From positions 1 to 9,214 of the forward strand of contig CADBPL010000191.1 in assembly GCA_902796535.1 (NCBI GenBank): a DNA stretch of 9,214 nt. The letters run 5' to 3'. Source of the DNA: Oscillospiraceae bacterium. Lineage in GTDB: Bacteria > Bacillota > Clostridia > Oscillospirales > Acutalibacteraceae. The translations under genes were made by a program, and so were the position numbers. Positions 1 through 6,323 of the stretch are shown here, one piece after another. The stretch's first letter is position 1; the number at the start of each line of letters is the position of its first letter. A model generated the notes under the pieces. The model saw only the letters and a program-made list of their open reading frames with translations. It searched no databases and was not told the DNA's origin.

Positions 1-138
1 GTGCAGCCGCTGAACGCAGAATTATCGATGTTTGTGACACTGTTGGGGATGGTCACGCTCGTCAACCCGGTGCAGCCGCTGAACGCAGAATTATCGATGT
101 TTGTGACACTGTTGGGGATGGTCACGCTCGTCAACCCG
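1..138 (-). repeat. Exact 69-bp tandem duplication encoding two identical LRR units
   Basis: Bases 1-69 and 70-138 are identical and in phase with the reading frame. Each encodes one complete 23-residue LRR_5 unit (TSVTIPNSVTNIDNSAFSGC as its core). The next unit (139-207) has the same length but differs at many positions. Complete identity at silent as well as coding positions points to a recent duplication. The array may continue beyond the left edge. Confidence 0.95.
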
Positions 139-1256
139 GTGCAGCCGCGGAACGCAGAATTATTGATGCTTGTGATGCTGTTGCCGATGGTCACATTTGT
201 CAGACCGATACAGCCGTTGAACGCATCATAGCCGATGTTCGTAACGCTGTTGGGGATGGTCGCGCTCGTCAGGCCGGTGCAGCCGCGGAACGCATAAACG
301 CCGATGCTCGTGACGCTGTCGGGAATGGTCACGCTCGTCAGACCGGTACAGCCATAGAACGCATCATAGCCGATGCTCGTGACGCCATCGGGGATGGAAA
401 AGGTTGTGCGAGAATTACCAATGGGATACTGGAGCAATACCGATTTGGACTTATCATAAAGCACACCAAATACATCAGAAACAAAATTGAGGTTATTGAC
501 GGCGACTGTGATCGCCGTCAAACTGGTGCAGTCGTAGAACGCAGATCTGCCGATGCTCGTTACGCTGTCTGGAATGGTTACGCTCGTCAGGCCGGTGCAG
601 CCGCTGAGCGCACAATTGCCGATGCTCGTGACGCTGTTGCCAATGGTCACGTTTGTCAAACCGGTGCAGCCGTAGAACACATAATCTCTGATGCTCGTTA
701 CGCTGTCGGGGATGGTCACGCTCGTCAACCCGGTGCAACTGGAAAACGAAAAACTACCGATGCTCGTGACGCTGTTGCCAATGGACACACTCGTCAGGCC
801 GGTGCAGCCGCTGAACGCATAACTGCCGATGCTCGTGACGCTGTCGGGAATGGTCACGCTCGTCAGACCGGTACAGCCGCTGAACGCATAACTGCCGATG
901 CTCGTAACACTATCGGAGATGGTCAGACTCGTTAGGCCGACACAACCGTAGAACGCATACTCACCGATATTTGTGATACCGTTGTCGATCACCAGCTTTC
1001 GCATCGTGTTGTAATACGGTTGCCAAGGTGCGGTGGTTACCCAACAACCGTTGTAACTGTTAATTGAATAATTGCTCATCTCACCCGTACCGCTGATGGT
1101 GAGCGTAGCGGTGCTTGTGTTGTAGCTCCACGTCAGGTTTTCGCCGCAGGTTCCCGAAGTCGGGTCAGCCGCGTGAACCGCCGCCAGCGGCAATGCGCCG
1201 AACAGCAGTGTAGCACAGAGAAGAATGGATAAAAGCCTTTTGAACGTTTTACTCAT
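1..1256 (-). CDS. BspA-like leucine-rich-repeat (LRR_5) secreted protein, C-terminus beyond window
   Basis: The frame is open without a stop from the ATG at 1254-1256 down to the left edge, so at least 418 residues are present and the C-terminus is missing. GGAGG lies 7 nt upstream of the ATG. A signal peptide (MSKTFKRLLSILLC..., likely cut near AVHA-ADP) leads into an N-terminal domain (DPTSGTCGENLTW ... LTISGTGEMSNY). About a dozen 23-residue LRR_5 units follow, with consensus CTGLTSVTIPDSVTSIGxxAFxG. One unit near the middle (about 399-540) carries the longer hairpin insertion typical of BspA proteins (VFGVLYDKSKSVLLQYPIGN). Family knowledge: such proteins are exported and mediate adhesion or binding to host or other cells; no ligand can be named here. 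It is paralogous to the protein at 7288-8760, from which a C-terminal Big2-like domain and membrane segment may be expected beyond the edge. No good sigma-A promoter is visible upstream. Confidence 0.93.
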   Translation of the reverse strand, partial: MSKTFKRLLSILLCATLLFGALPLAAVHAADPTSGTCGENLTWSYNTSTATLTISGTGEMSNYSINSYNGCWVTTAPWQPYYNTMRKLVIDNGITNIGEYAFYGCVGLTSLTISDSVTSIGSYAFSGCTGLTSVTIPDSVTSIGSYAFSGCTGLTSVSIGNSVTSIGSFSFSSCTGLTSVTIPDSVTSIRDYVFYGCTGLTNVTIGNSVTSIGNCALSGCTGLTSVTIPDSVTSIGRSAFYDCTSLTAITVAVNNLNFVSDVFGVLYDKSKSVLLQYPIGNSRTTFSIPDGVTSIGYDAFYGCTGLTSVTIPDSVTSIGVYAFRGCTGLTSATIPNSVTNIGYDAFNGCIGLTNVTIGNSITSINNSAFRGCTGLTSVTIPNSVTNIDNSAFSGCTGLTSVTIPNSVTNIDNSAFSGC

Positions 1257-1301
1257 AATAAAACCTCCAGAAATTGAATGTTGTTGCATAGATGATAGCC
1301 T

Positions 1302-1350
1302 CCCTCGCTGAGGGTGCAGGCGTCCGGTGGACGCCTCTGCCGCAGGCAGA
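1302..1350. repeat. Three back-to-back perfect hairpins with 3-nt loops
   Basis: Three perfect inverted repeats follow one another: CCCTC/GAGGG (1302-1306 with 1310-1314), GGCGTCC/GGACGCC (1319-1325 with 1329-1335) and TCTGCC/GGCAGA (1336-1341 with 1345-1350). Each has a 3-nt loop. They lie 46-94 bp upstream of the LRR gene start at 1256. They look like a palindromic intergenic repeat element rather than a terminator, because no T-run follows on either strand. Function is unknown. Confidence 0.7.
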
Positions 1351-1503
1351 AGCACCGACCGATCCGGCAGGCGAGACGGAAGGAGTTAAACACATAGGCT
1401 CGAAGGGCTGCCGAGGTCGTCAGCCCCTACCGATTCCTCCGGCGTTCCCTGCCCAGCCGAACACCACCGGTCAAACAGCTTGGCTTGCATTCTTTGTAAG
1501 CCG
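1351..1503. other. Non-coding stretch with two further hairpins
   Basis: No convincing gene is seen between the LRR gene and the oxidoreductase. Two more inverted repeats are visible: GGGCTG/CAGCCC (1405-1410 with 1421-1426, 10-nt loop) and GGCTTGCA/TGTAAGCC (1482-1489 with 1495-1502, 5-nt loop, one G-T pair). Short open frames here lack ribosome binding sites and show no protein-like composition. Confidence 0.5.
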
Positions 1504-1535
1504 AAAAGGCTTCCCCTTGCCAAAAAGGAGAAGCC
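1504..1535 (-). terminator. Intrinsic terminator of the FAD oxidoreductase gene
   Basis: Read on the minus strand, an 11-bp stem (1525-1535 with 1508-1518, one mismatch) closes a 6-nt loop and is followed by TTTT at 1507-1504. It begins 16 nt after the stop codon of the oxidoreductase (1551-1553). The T-tail is short, so efficiency is uncertain. Confidence 0.65.
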
Positions 1536-1550
1536 CTGGGTCGGTTCCAT

Positions 1551-2873
1551 TCAGTTTTTGAACGCTTTTTCGTATTTTTCGCGCCAGACCTTCAGCGCTT
1601 CTTTGTCGTACTGCTCGGGCATATTCTGCGCGACGGCAAGCTGCTTTTCCATCCGGTTCATCAGCAAAGCCAGCTCCAGCAGCAGGTCGATGCGCTGAAT
1701 GCCGCGCAAACCGGTGGAAACCAGCTCCGGGAACGTCATGCGCAGCATACGGCCGGCGGACGCCTCCACCAGCATCTTCTTGTTCACAATGCCCTTGCTG
1801 AGCAGGAAGTCGATATCTTCATTCTCTGCTTTGAGCAGCCAGTTCTTCATCATGTTGATCGCCGAATGCTCCGCGCCGATCTCTTTCATGTATTTTTTCT
1901 GATAACGATAGAGGTTTTCGACCGAGAACGGGTCGCCGACCGGGTCGGCGATCACATCGGCAAGGAAACGGCCCGCGCGCATGCCGGCGGCCATGCCGCT
2001 GCCGAGCATGGGAATGGTCATGTAGGCGCTGTCGCCCACCAGAGCGTAGCCGTTGGAAACCATCGTGGCGATGGGATGACGCACCGGGATCCGGAGCAGT
2101 TCGCCGCCGGTCATGACCGTCTGGCCGATGATGGGGTTATCGCGGCGCAGGTCGGCCAAAGCGTTTTTATAGCGGGCGTCGGTCATCTTGCCCAGGCGGC
2201 CGATGAGCACGTCGGCCCGCTGCTCGTCATAAGAAAGCAGGCACCAGGAAATGCCGCCCTCGCCCAAATGCTTGAGGTAGGCGCAGTTGGTGTATTGCGG
2301 GCGCTTCGTGCCCTCGGGGCGGTTGAAAAAGGTGCGGCGCACCACAAAGGTATCGTAAGGATCAATTTGTTGTTCAATGCCGAAATCATCCGGCAGCGAG
2401 ATGCGGATGGGGGAATTGACGCCGCCGCAGTCCACCACCAGACCGGCGTCCACTTTCGTGCCGTCAGCCAGCACAACGCCGACTGCCCTGCCGTCTTCGA
2501 TCAACATCCGGTCGACCCGCGTTTCATAGTTGACCTGCGCGCCGGCCTCGACAGCCATCCCTTCCAGCCACGCGTTGAACGGGCGGCGGTACATGGCAAA
2601 ATCCAGCTCCTCTTCCGGCACCGGAACAAACACCCTGACGCATTTTGAGGGCGGAATAAACGTCCAGCTGCGCTTGCGGGTGTGGATCTCTTCCGGCGGG
2701 AGCGGCAGACCGACCTGGGCAAACGTCTCCTCCATCATGTCGTCCGTCCAGTCATAAGCGACCTGATCCCTTGCCTTCGCCTCAAACACCTTGACGGCAA
2801 AGCCCGCGTCGGCGGCAAATTTGGCAAAAGAAAGACCGCTCTGGTTTGCGCCGATTACAACGATGTTTTTCAC
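1551..2873 (-). CDS. FAD-dependent oxidoreductase, geranylgeranyl-reductase/FixC-like
   Basis: A 440-residue flavoprotein, probably cytosolic. The N-terminal beta-alpha-beta dinucleotide site is VIGANQSG (residues 8-13 GANQSG), where the second glycine of GxGxxG is Asn. The motif YRRPFNAWL (about 95-103) matches the conserved R-x-x-F-x-x-x-L helix of the class. VVDCGGVNSPIR (about 146-157) is the counterpart of the usual ADGxxSxxR motif. GDSAYMTIPMLGSGMAAG (about 280-297) is the second FAD-contacting GD motif. The C-terminal 130 residues are helical and charged. I prefer the GTG at 2871-2873 because AAGGA lies 9 nt upstream; a TTG at 2880-2882 in the same frame abuts that site and is unlikely. 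Family members reduce prenyl groups or oxidise and hydroxylate small molecules, so the substrate cannot be assigned. A weak -10 (TATGAT, 2961-2966) is the only promoter hint upstream. A terminator follows the gene. Confidence 0.85.
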   Translation of the reverse strand: MKNIVVIGANQSGLSFAKFAADAGFAVKVFEAKARDQVAYDWTDDMMEETFAQVGLPLPPEEIHTRKRSWTFIPPSKCVRVFVPVPEEELDFAMYRRPFNAWLEGMAVEAGAQVNYETRVDRMLIEDGRAVGVVLADGTKVDAGLVVDCGGVNSPIRISLPDDFGIEQQIDPYDTFVVRRTFFNRPEGTKRPQYTNCAYLKHLGEGGISWCLLSYDEQRADVLIGRLGKMTDARYKNALADLRRDNPIIGQTVMTGGELLRIPVRHPIATMVSNGYALVGDSAYMTIPMLGSGMAAGMRAGRFLADVIADPVGDPFSVENLYRYQKKYMKEIGAEHSAINMMKNWLLKAENEDIDFLLSKGIVNKKMLVEASAGRMLRMTFPELVSTGLRGIQRIDLLLELALLMNRMEKQLAVAQNMPEQYDKEALKVWREKYEKAFKN

Positions 2874-2882
2874 AAATATCAA

Positions 2883-2966
2883 TCCTTTCGGAGTTTTAAT
2901 TCCTTACCTGCCCCCTGCGGCCGTTCGCAGGCGCCGGCTGTTTCGACAGAATTCTCTGTTATCATA
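2883..2966 (-). promoter_or_regulatory. Probable leader and weak promoter of the oxidoreductase gene
   Basis: On the minus strand a TATGAT (2961-2966) lies about 90 nt before the GTG start, with no good -35. Between them a CCTGCG/CGCAGG inverted repeat with a 6-nt loop could form in the leader, and AAGGA (2883-2887) is the ribosome binding site. No riboswitch class was recognised. Confidence 0.3.
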
Positions 2967-3032
2967 CCGCATTTTACCTGAAAAATAATTCTAATTCTGA
3001 TTATTCTGAAAAAATAAGGAAATCGAAACCGG

Positions 3033-3500
3033 TCATTTGTTCAACAGGTAAACGGAAAAATTGAGGTAAGCGGCAAAAGCGAGCCAAAGCAGATAAGGCA
3101 CCTGCAGCAGCCCCGCCACCCGCCGCGTTTTGAAAAAGGCAGCGAGCATGGCAGCCGCCAGAAGGAAAAGCAGGATCAGCCAGACAAAGGCAAACAGGAA
3201 CGCCCGCAAATTAAAAAACAGCAGGCTCCAGAAAAAATTCACCGCCAGCTGCGCAAAAAACAGCCAAAGCCCCGCGCGGCGGTATGGCCCGTCGGCGCGA
3301 TACACCATGGCGGCGCCGACGCCCATGAGCAGGTAGAGCACCGTCCACACAAGAGGGAACAGGATTGCCGGGGGCGCGAGCGCAGGCTTTGCCACCGTTT
3401 GATAGAGCATCATGTTTTCACCCGTGAGCAGGGCGGAAACCGAACCGACCAGCAGCGACGCCGCGGGAAACACCAAATACGGAAGTATGCCTTTTTTCAT
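3033..3500 (-). CDS. tspO: TspO/MBR family membrane protein (tryptophan-rich sensory protein)
   Basis: A 155-residue, five-helix integral membrane protein. Family signatures are clear: KPALAPPAILFPLVWT followed by LYLLMG (about 38-60), the NFFWSLLFF segment (about 88-96), and VPYLLWLAFAAYLN near the C-terminus (about 134-147). Length matches the usual 150-170 residues. Family knowledge: TspO proteins bind porphyrins and other hydrophobic ligands and are linked to tetrapyrrole handling and stress; the role here is unknown. Starts at 3500, 3506 (ATG) and 3509 (GTG) are all in frame. I chose 3500 because GGGGTG lies 6 nt upstream, whereas it is only 2 nt from 3506. The gene sits 160 bp upstream of the oxidoreductase on the same strand. 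Cotranscription is possible, but no terminator or promoter in the gap is strong enough to decide it. Confidence 0.92.
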   Translation of the reverse strand: MKKGILPYLVFPAASLLVGSVSALLTGENMMLYQTVAKPALAPPAILFPLVWTVLYLLMGVGAAMVYRADGPYRRAGLWLFFAQLAVNFFWSLLFFNLRAFLFAFVWLILLFLLAAAMLAAFFKTRRVAGLLQVPYLLWLAFAAYLNFSVYLLNK

Positions 3501-3550
3501 CTTCATCACCCCGTTTCAGCATATTGCCGCCGGGCGGAAAATATGACGAA

Positions 3551-3599
3551 AACAACAAAGCCTCCGCGGCAGCGTTTTGTTTGACGCCGCAGCGAAGGC
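3551..3599 (-). terminator. Strong intrinsic terminator of the lipoprotein gene
   Basis: On the minus strand, the arm at 3599-3585 pairs with 3574-3560 over 15 positions (one mismatch, two G-T pairs) around a 10-nt loop, followed by TTTGTTGTT (3559-3551). It begins 15 nt after the stop codon of the lipoprotein gene and separates it from tspO. Confidence 0.85.
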
Positions 3600-3614
3600 G
3601 GATACAGCTTAATC

Positions 3615-4196
3615 TTATTTGTCGAGCAGCGGCGTATCGGTGAGAACCGTAACCGTTCCGTCTGTTTCAAGGGCAATGATCCAGAAAATGGCCGGCGTTT
3701 CCCAATTGGCGTTTTCAGCGGCGCGAACACCGTCAAACTTCAGCAGCAAATATTCGCACGGCAGCCCTTTTTTATAGGTGAGCACGCCGCCGAAGGAGGC
3801 GTCGTCGGAATCGCCGTTATCTACGGCGAAAAACTTTGTTTCGATCTGGACTTCCGGATGCTCCGCGTCGTATAAATGGCAGCGTGAGATCAGCTGCGTG
3901 CTGTCGGAAAAGGACTGATAAACATGGGAATTGCCAAAGGCGACTTTAACGCACCTGTCATCGTTCCAGTCGCCCCCGCCCGTAACGGAAATTCCGATAC
4001 GGTTCTGCTCTGCGGGCAGCTCGCTGTATTCTGAAAGGTAATCGATCGACAGGTTGTTTCGGATAATTTCTTCTTTTCGTTGTTTCTCAGCGGCGTCGAT
4101 CTGATTCTGCTTCTGCCCCTGACCGCCGCAGGCGCTCAGGCAAAAGACAAGAGCAGCCGCCAAAAGCAAGGAAATGCTTTTTTGAAATCGTTTCAT
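3615..4196 (-). CDS. Small lipoprotein of unknown function
   Basis: A 193-residue exported protein. The N-terminus has a basic start (MKRFQK), a hydrophobic core (SLLLAAALVFCL) and the lipobox LSAC, giving lipid-modified Cys23 and membrane anchoring on the outer face. A Gly/Gln linker and a charged, probably helical stretch follow (about residues 27-47). The remaining roughly 145 residues look like a compact mixed alpha/beta domain with several aromatic and acidic residues. I recognise no family. GGGAG lies 5 nt upstream of the ATG. A promoter is visible at 4249-4277 and a strong terminator follows, so it is likely monocistronic. It is divergent from the alpha-galactosidase gene across about 380 bp; a functional link is possible but unsupported. 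Confidence 0.85.
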   Translation of the reverse strand: MKRFQKSISLLLAAALVFCLSACGGQGQKQNQIDAAEKQRKEEIIRNNLSIDYLSEYSELPAEQNRIGISVTGGGDWNDDRCVKVAFGNSHVYQSFSDSTQLISRCHLYDAEHPEVQIETKFFAVDNGDSDDASFGGVLTYKKGLPCEYLLLKFDGVRAAENANWETPAIFWIIALETDGTVTVLTDTPLLDK

Positions 4197-4248
4197 CTTC
4201 TCTCCCTACAATCCTTATCGTTTCGTTTTGCGATCGATCAATATCTAC

Positions 4249-4277
4249 AATATAATCCAAAAACGGTCACAAATCAA
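4249..4277 (-). promoter_or_regulatory. Sigma-A promoter of the lipoprotein gene
   Basis: On the minus strand, -35 TTGATT (4272-4277) and -10 TATATT (4249-4254) are separated by 17 nt. The predicted start near 4241 leaves a leader of about 45 nt before the ATG at 4196. No other promoter fits as well in this gap. Confidence 0.65.
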
Positions 4278-4521
4278 TGAACAATTAGTAAAGAAAGAAT
4301 TATCTATTTTCATCGAAAATGTGCTTTCAGCCGCCGCATCCGACCGCTTTATCAGCGATTCCGTTTCTGAGCAGATCCTTATCCTGCCTTGTGTCCGGAA
4401 CCGCCATTGCCGCTGAATTTCTTTGTCATTGCGCCCCTTTGCTGTGGCATTGTCCGTTCTTCCACGGGCAGTTCCCGCTTCGCGCTGCGCATGAGCCGGT
4501 TTGCCGCAAAATGAAACTTGC
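4278..4521. other. Intergenic region between divergent promoters; no gene seen
   Basis: Open frames cross this stretch on both strands, but none has a ribosome binding site, a family signature or protein-like composition. An operator or small RNA for the flanking genes could lie here, but I see no clear inverted repeat or recognisable RNA. Confidence 0.4.
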
Positions 4522-4549
4522 TTTTTTTTCTGTTTTCTGCTACTATAAT
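4522..4549 (+). promoter_or_regulatory. Probable promoter of the alpha-galactosidase operon
   Basis: A perfect -10 TATAAT at 4544-4549 lies 26 nt before the ATG at 4576. The -35 region (4522-4527) is only a T-run at 16 nt spacing, so the match is poor there. A weak -35 would fit a gene that needs an activator, but that is inference. Confidence 0.55.
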
Positions 4550-4575
4550 CTATAACACTAATGCGGAGGTGCACT

Positions 4576-6306
4576 ATGTTAAAAAACATTCTCAAAGTTA
4601 CAGCCGCCGCGGCTGCGGCCGCCGGCACAGGCTACGCCCTTAAATCCAAACTGATCACCCCCGGCGCCGCCGTTTCCCGCGCCGCCAACGCTGTGAAGGT
4701 TTCGACCGAAGCCAAAACCAATTATGACAACGGCATCGCGCTCACACCCCCGATGGGCTGGTCGAGCTGGAACCTGTTCCGCAACAAGATCAACGAAGAG
4801 CTGATCCTGCAAACCGCCAAAGCCATGGTCGACAGCGGTCTGGCCGCCGCCGGTTACACCTACATCAATCTGGACGACTGCTGGCAGTCCTCCGCCCGCG
4901 ACGAAAACGGCCGGATGATGGGTGATCTGACCAACTTCCCGCGCGGCATCAAAGCGCTGGTGGACGATATCAACGCGCTTGGCTTGAAGGTCGGCATCTA
5001 TTCCTCCAACGGCACGCACACCTGCGAAGACCTGCCCGCCTCCCTCGGCAACGAAGCCGTTGACGCGCGCACCTTTGCCGAATGGGGCATTGAATATTTC
5101 AAATATGATTTCTGCCACAATCACCCCGTCACGACCGCCGCGCCCGGCATTGAAAAAATCACCCTCGGCGAAGTCGGCGGCAGCGATTTCATCTGCTATC
5201 ACGCCTGTGAAGCTGAGCTGAGCGGCCATGCCAGGCTCGCCACCAACGAGCCGATCCGCGCCGGGGAATACATCACCGGCCTGAGCGGCAACAACGGCGC
5301 CGCCACCTTCACGGTCAAGGTGGAAGAAACCAAAGAGTATGTGCTGACCATCGGCCTGAGAAAATTCGGCCCGTTTTACAAATATTGCCACGTGACGGTG
5401 AACGACAGCGACGTTTATGAGCTGGACGTTGCGCCGAGCATGGGCCTCACGCCCGACGGCCGCCAGCAGCTCATTATTGCCCTGAATGCCGGTGAAAACA
5501 CGATTAAGATCCATAACCCCATCACCTCGCGTATGGACGGCGCCGCCGTGCAGTACATCAACATGGGAAAGGAACTGAAAAAGGCGACCAAAGCCGTTGC
5601 GGAAGAAACCGGCAAGCCCGAAAAGCCCATCTGCTATTCCATTTGCGAATGGGGCTTCAACCGCCCGTGGAAATGGGGGCGCGAAGCCGGCAACCTGTGG
5701 CGCACCACGATGGATATCAAGCCCTTCTGGGCCAGCGTGGTCGGCATTTACGAAATCAACGTCAAGCTCGCCAAATATGCAGGCCCCGGCGGCTGGAACG
5801 ACCCGGATATGCTCGAGGTGGGCAACGGCGACCTCACCGAAGAAGAAAACCGTTCGCACTTCAGCCTGTGGTGCATGATGGCGGCTCCGCTCATTCTCGG
5901 CAACGACCTGCGCAACTTTGTCAAGCCGGACGGCACGCCCGACCTCGACGATCCCACTCTGAAAATCCTCACCAACCGCGACCTGCTCGCCATTGATCAG
6001 GATCCGCTCGGCGTTCAGTGCCGCCGCCACAAAACCACCATCAAGGTCGATACGCTCGTCAAGCCGCTGAGCGGCGGCGACGCGGCCGTTTGCTTCTTCA
6101 ACAAATTCGGCGACGCGGAAGAGGAATTCCTGAGCATCCGCGATCTGCTCAACACGGAATACTGCGGGCTGCCCGAGGCGGAAAGCTATGAAGTGACCGA
6201 ACTGTGGAGCGGCGACAGCTATGACACGCCCGACGAAATCTCCGCCATGATCCCGGCGCACGGCGTGAAGGTCTACCGCATCAAAGCCAAGGCAACGGCC
6301 GAATAA
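4576..6306 (+). CDS. GH27 alpha-galactosidase with inserted beta-sandwich domain
   Basis: A 576-residue glycoside hydrolase of family 27. Barrel motifs run in order: LTPPMGWSSWN (about 56-66), YINLDDCWQ (about 96-104, substrate-binding Asp pair), KVGIYSS, then YFKYDFC with the predicted nucleophile Asp178. After a long insertion come ICYSICEWG (about 352-360) and LWRTTMD with the predicted acid/base Asp380, then PGGWNDPDMLEVGNG and PLILGNDLRN. A C-terminal beta domain ends at HGVKVYRI. Residues about 185-330 are not part of a normal GH27 barrel and resemble a CBM6/35-type fold (GEYITGLSGNNGAATFTVKV; LNAGENTIKI). The N-terminus (MLKNILKVTAAAAAAAGTGY) is basic then Ala-rich and could be a weak signal or anchor. 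The start is ATG 4576 with GGAGG 6 nt upstream; the in-frame ATG at 4561 lies before that site. It likely removes terminal alpha-galactosyl residues from oligosaccharides; related GH27 enzymes can also act on beta-L-arabinopyranosides. Confidence 0.93.
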   Translation: MLKNILKVTAAAAAAAGTGYALKSKLITPGAAVSRAANAVKVSTEAKTNYDNGIALTPPMGWSSWNLFRNKINEELILQTAKAMVDSGLAAAGYTYINLDDCWQSSARDENGRMMGDLTNFPRGIKALVDDINALGLKVGIYSSNGTHTCEDLPASLGNEAVDARTFAEWGIEYFKYDFCHNHPVTTAAPGIEKITLGEVGGSDFICYHACEAELSGHARLATNEPIRAGEYITGLSGNNGAATFTVKVEETKEYVLTIGLRKFGPFYKYCHVTVNDSDVYELDVAPSMGLTPDGRQQLIIALNAGENTIKIHNPITSRMDGAAVQYINMGKELKKATKAVAEETGKPEKPICYSICEWGFNRPWKWGREAGNLWRTTMDIKPFWASVVGIYEINVKLAKYAGPGGWNDPDMLEVGNGDLTEEENRSHFSLWCMMAAPLILGNDLRNFVKPDGTPDLDDPTLKILTNRDLLAIDQDPLGVQCRRHKTTIKVDTLVKPLSGGDAAVCFFNKFGDAEEEFLSIRDLLNTEYCGLPEAESYEVTELWSGDSYDTPDEISAMIPAHGVKVYRIKAKATAE

Positions 6307-6323
6307 CGAAAGAAGTCTTGATT

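Noticed and set aside
1..960. Regularly spaced repeats that could suggest a CRISPR array
   Set aside because: The 69-bp period has no constant repeat with unrelated spacers. It is a continuous coding frame of 23-residue LRR units on the minus strand.
1866..2648. A 260-codon plus-strand open frame opposite the oxidoreductase
   Set aside because: The minus-strand frame carries clear FAD-binding motifs; the plus-strand translation is His/Ala/Gly-rich and matches nothing.
3001..3032. A possible A/T-rich terminator after tspO
   Set aside because: The stem that can form (AATAAT/ATTATT) is short and A/T-only, so I do not call it a terminator; readthrough into the oxidoreductase remains possible.
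4561..4575. An in-frame ATG at 4561 as start of the alpha-galactosidase
   Set aside because: The GGAGG site lies downstream of it and is correctly spaced for the ATG at 4576.
4245..4628. A possible small minus-strand gene of 127 codons between the divergent promoters
   Set aside because: It overlaps the alpha-galactosidase start and promoter, has no ribosome binding site and has low-complexity ends.
4579..6261. A 560-codon open frame on the minus strand
   Set aside because: It is antisense to the GH27 gene, is rich in Gly/Ala/Val with no family signature, and arises from the G/C-rich codon pattern of the real gene.
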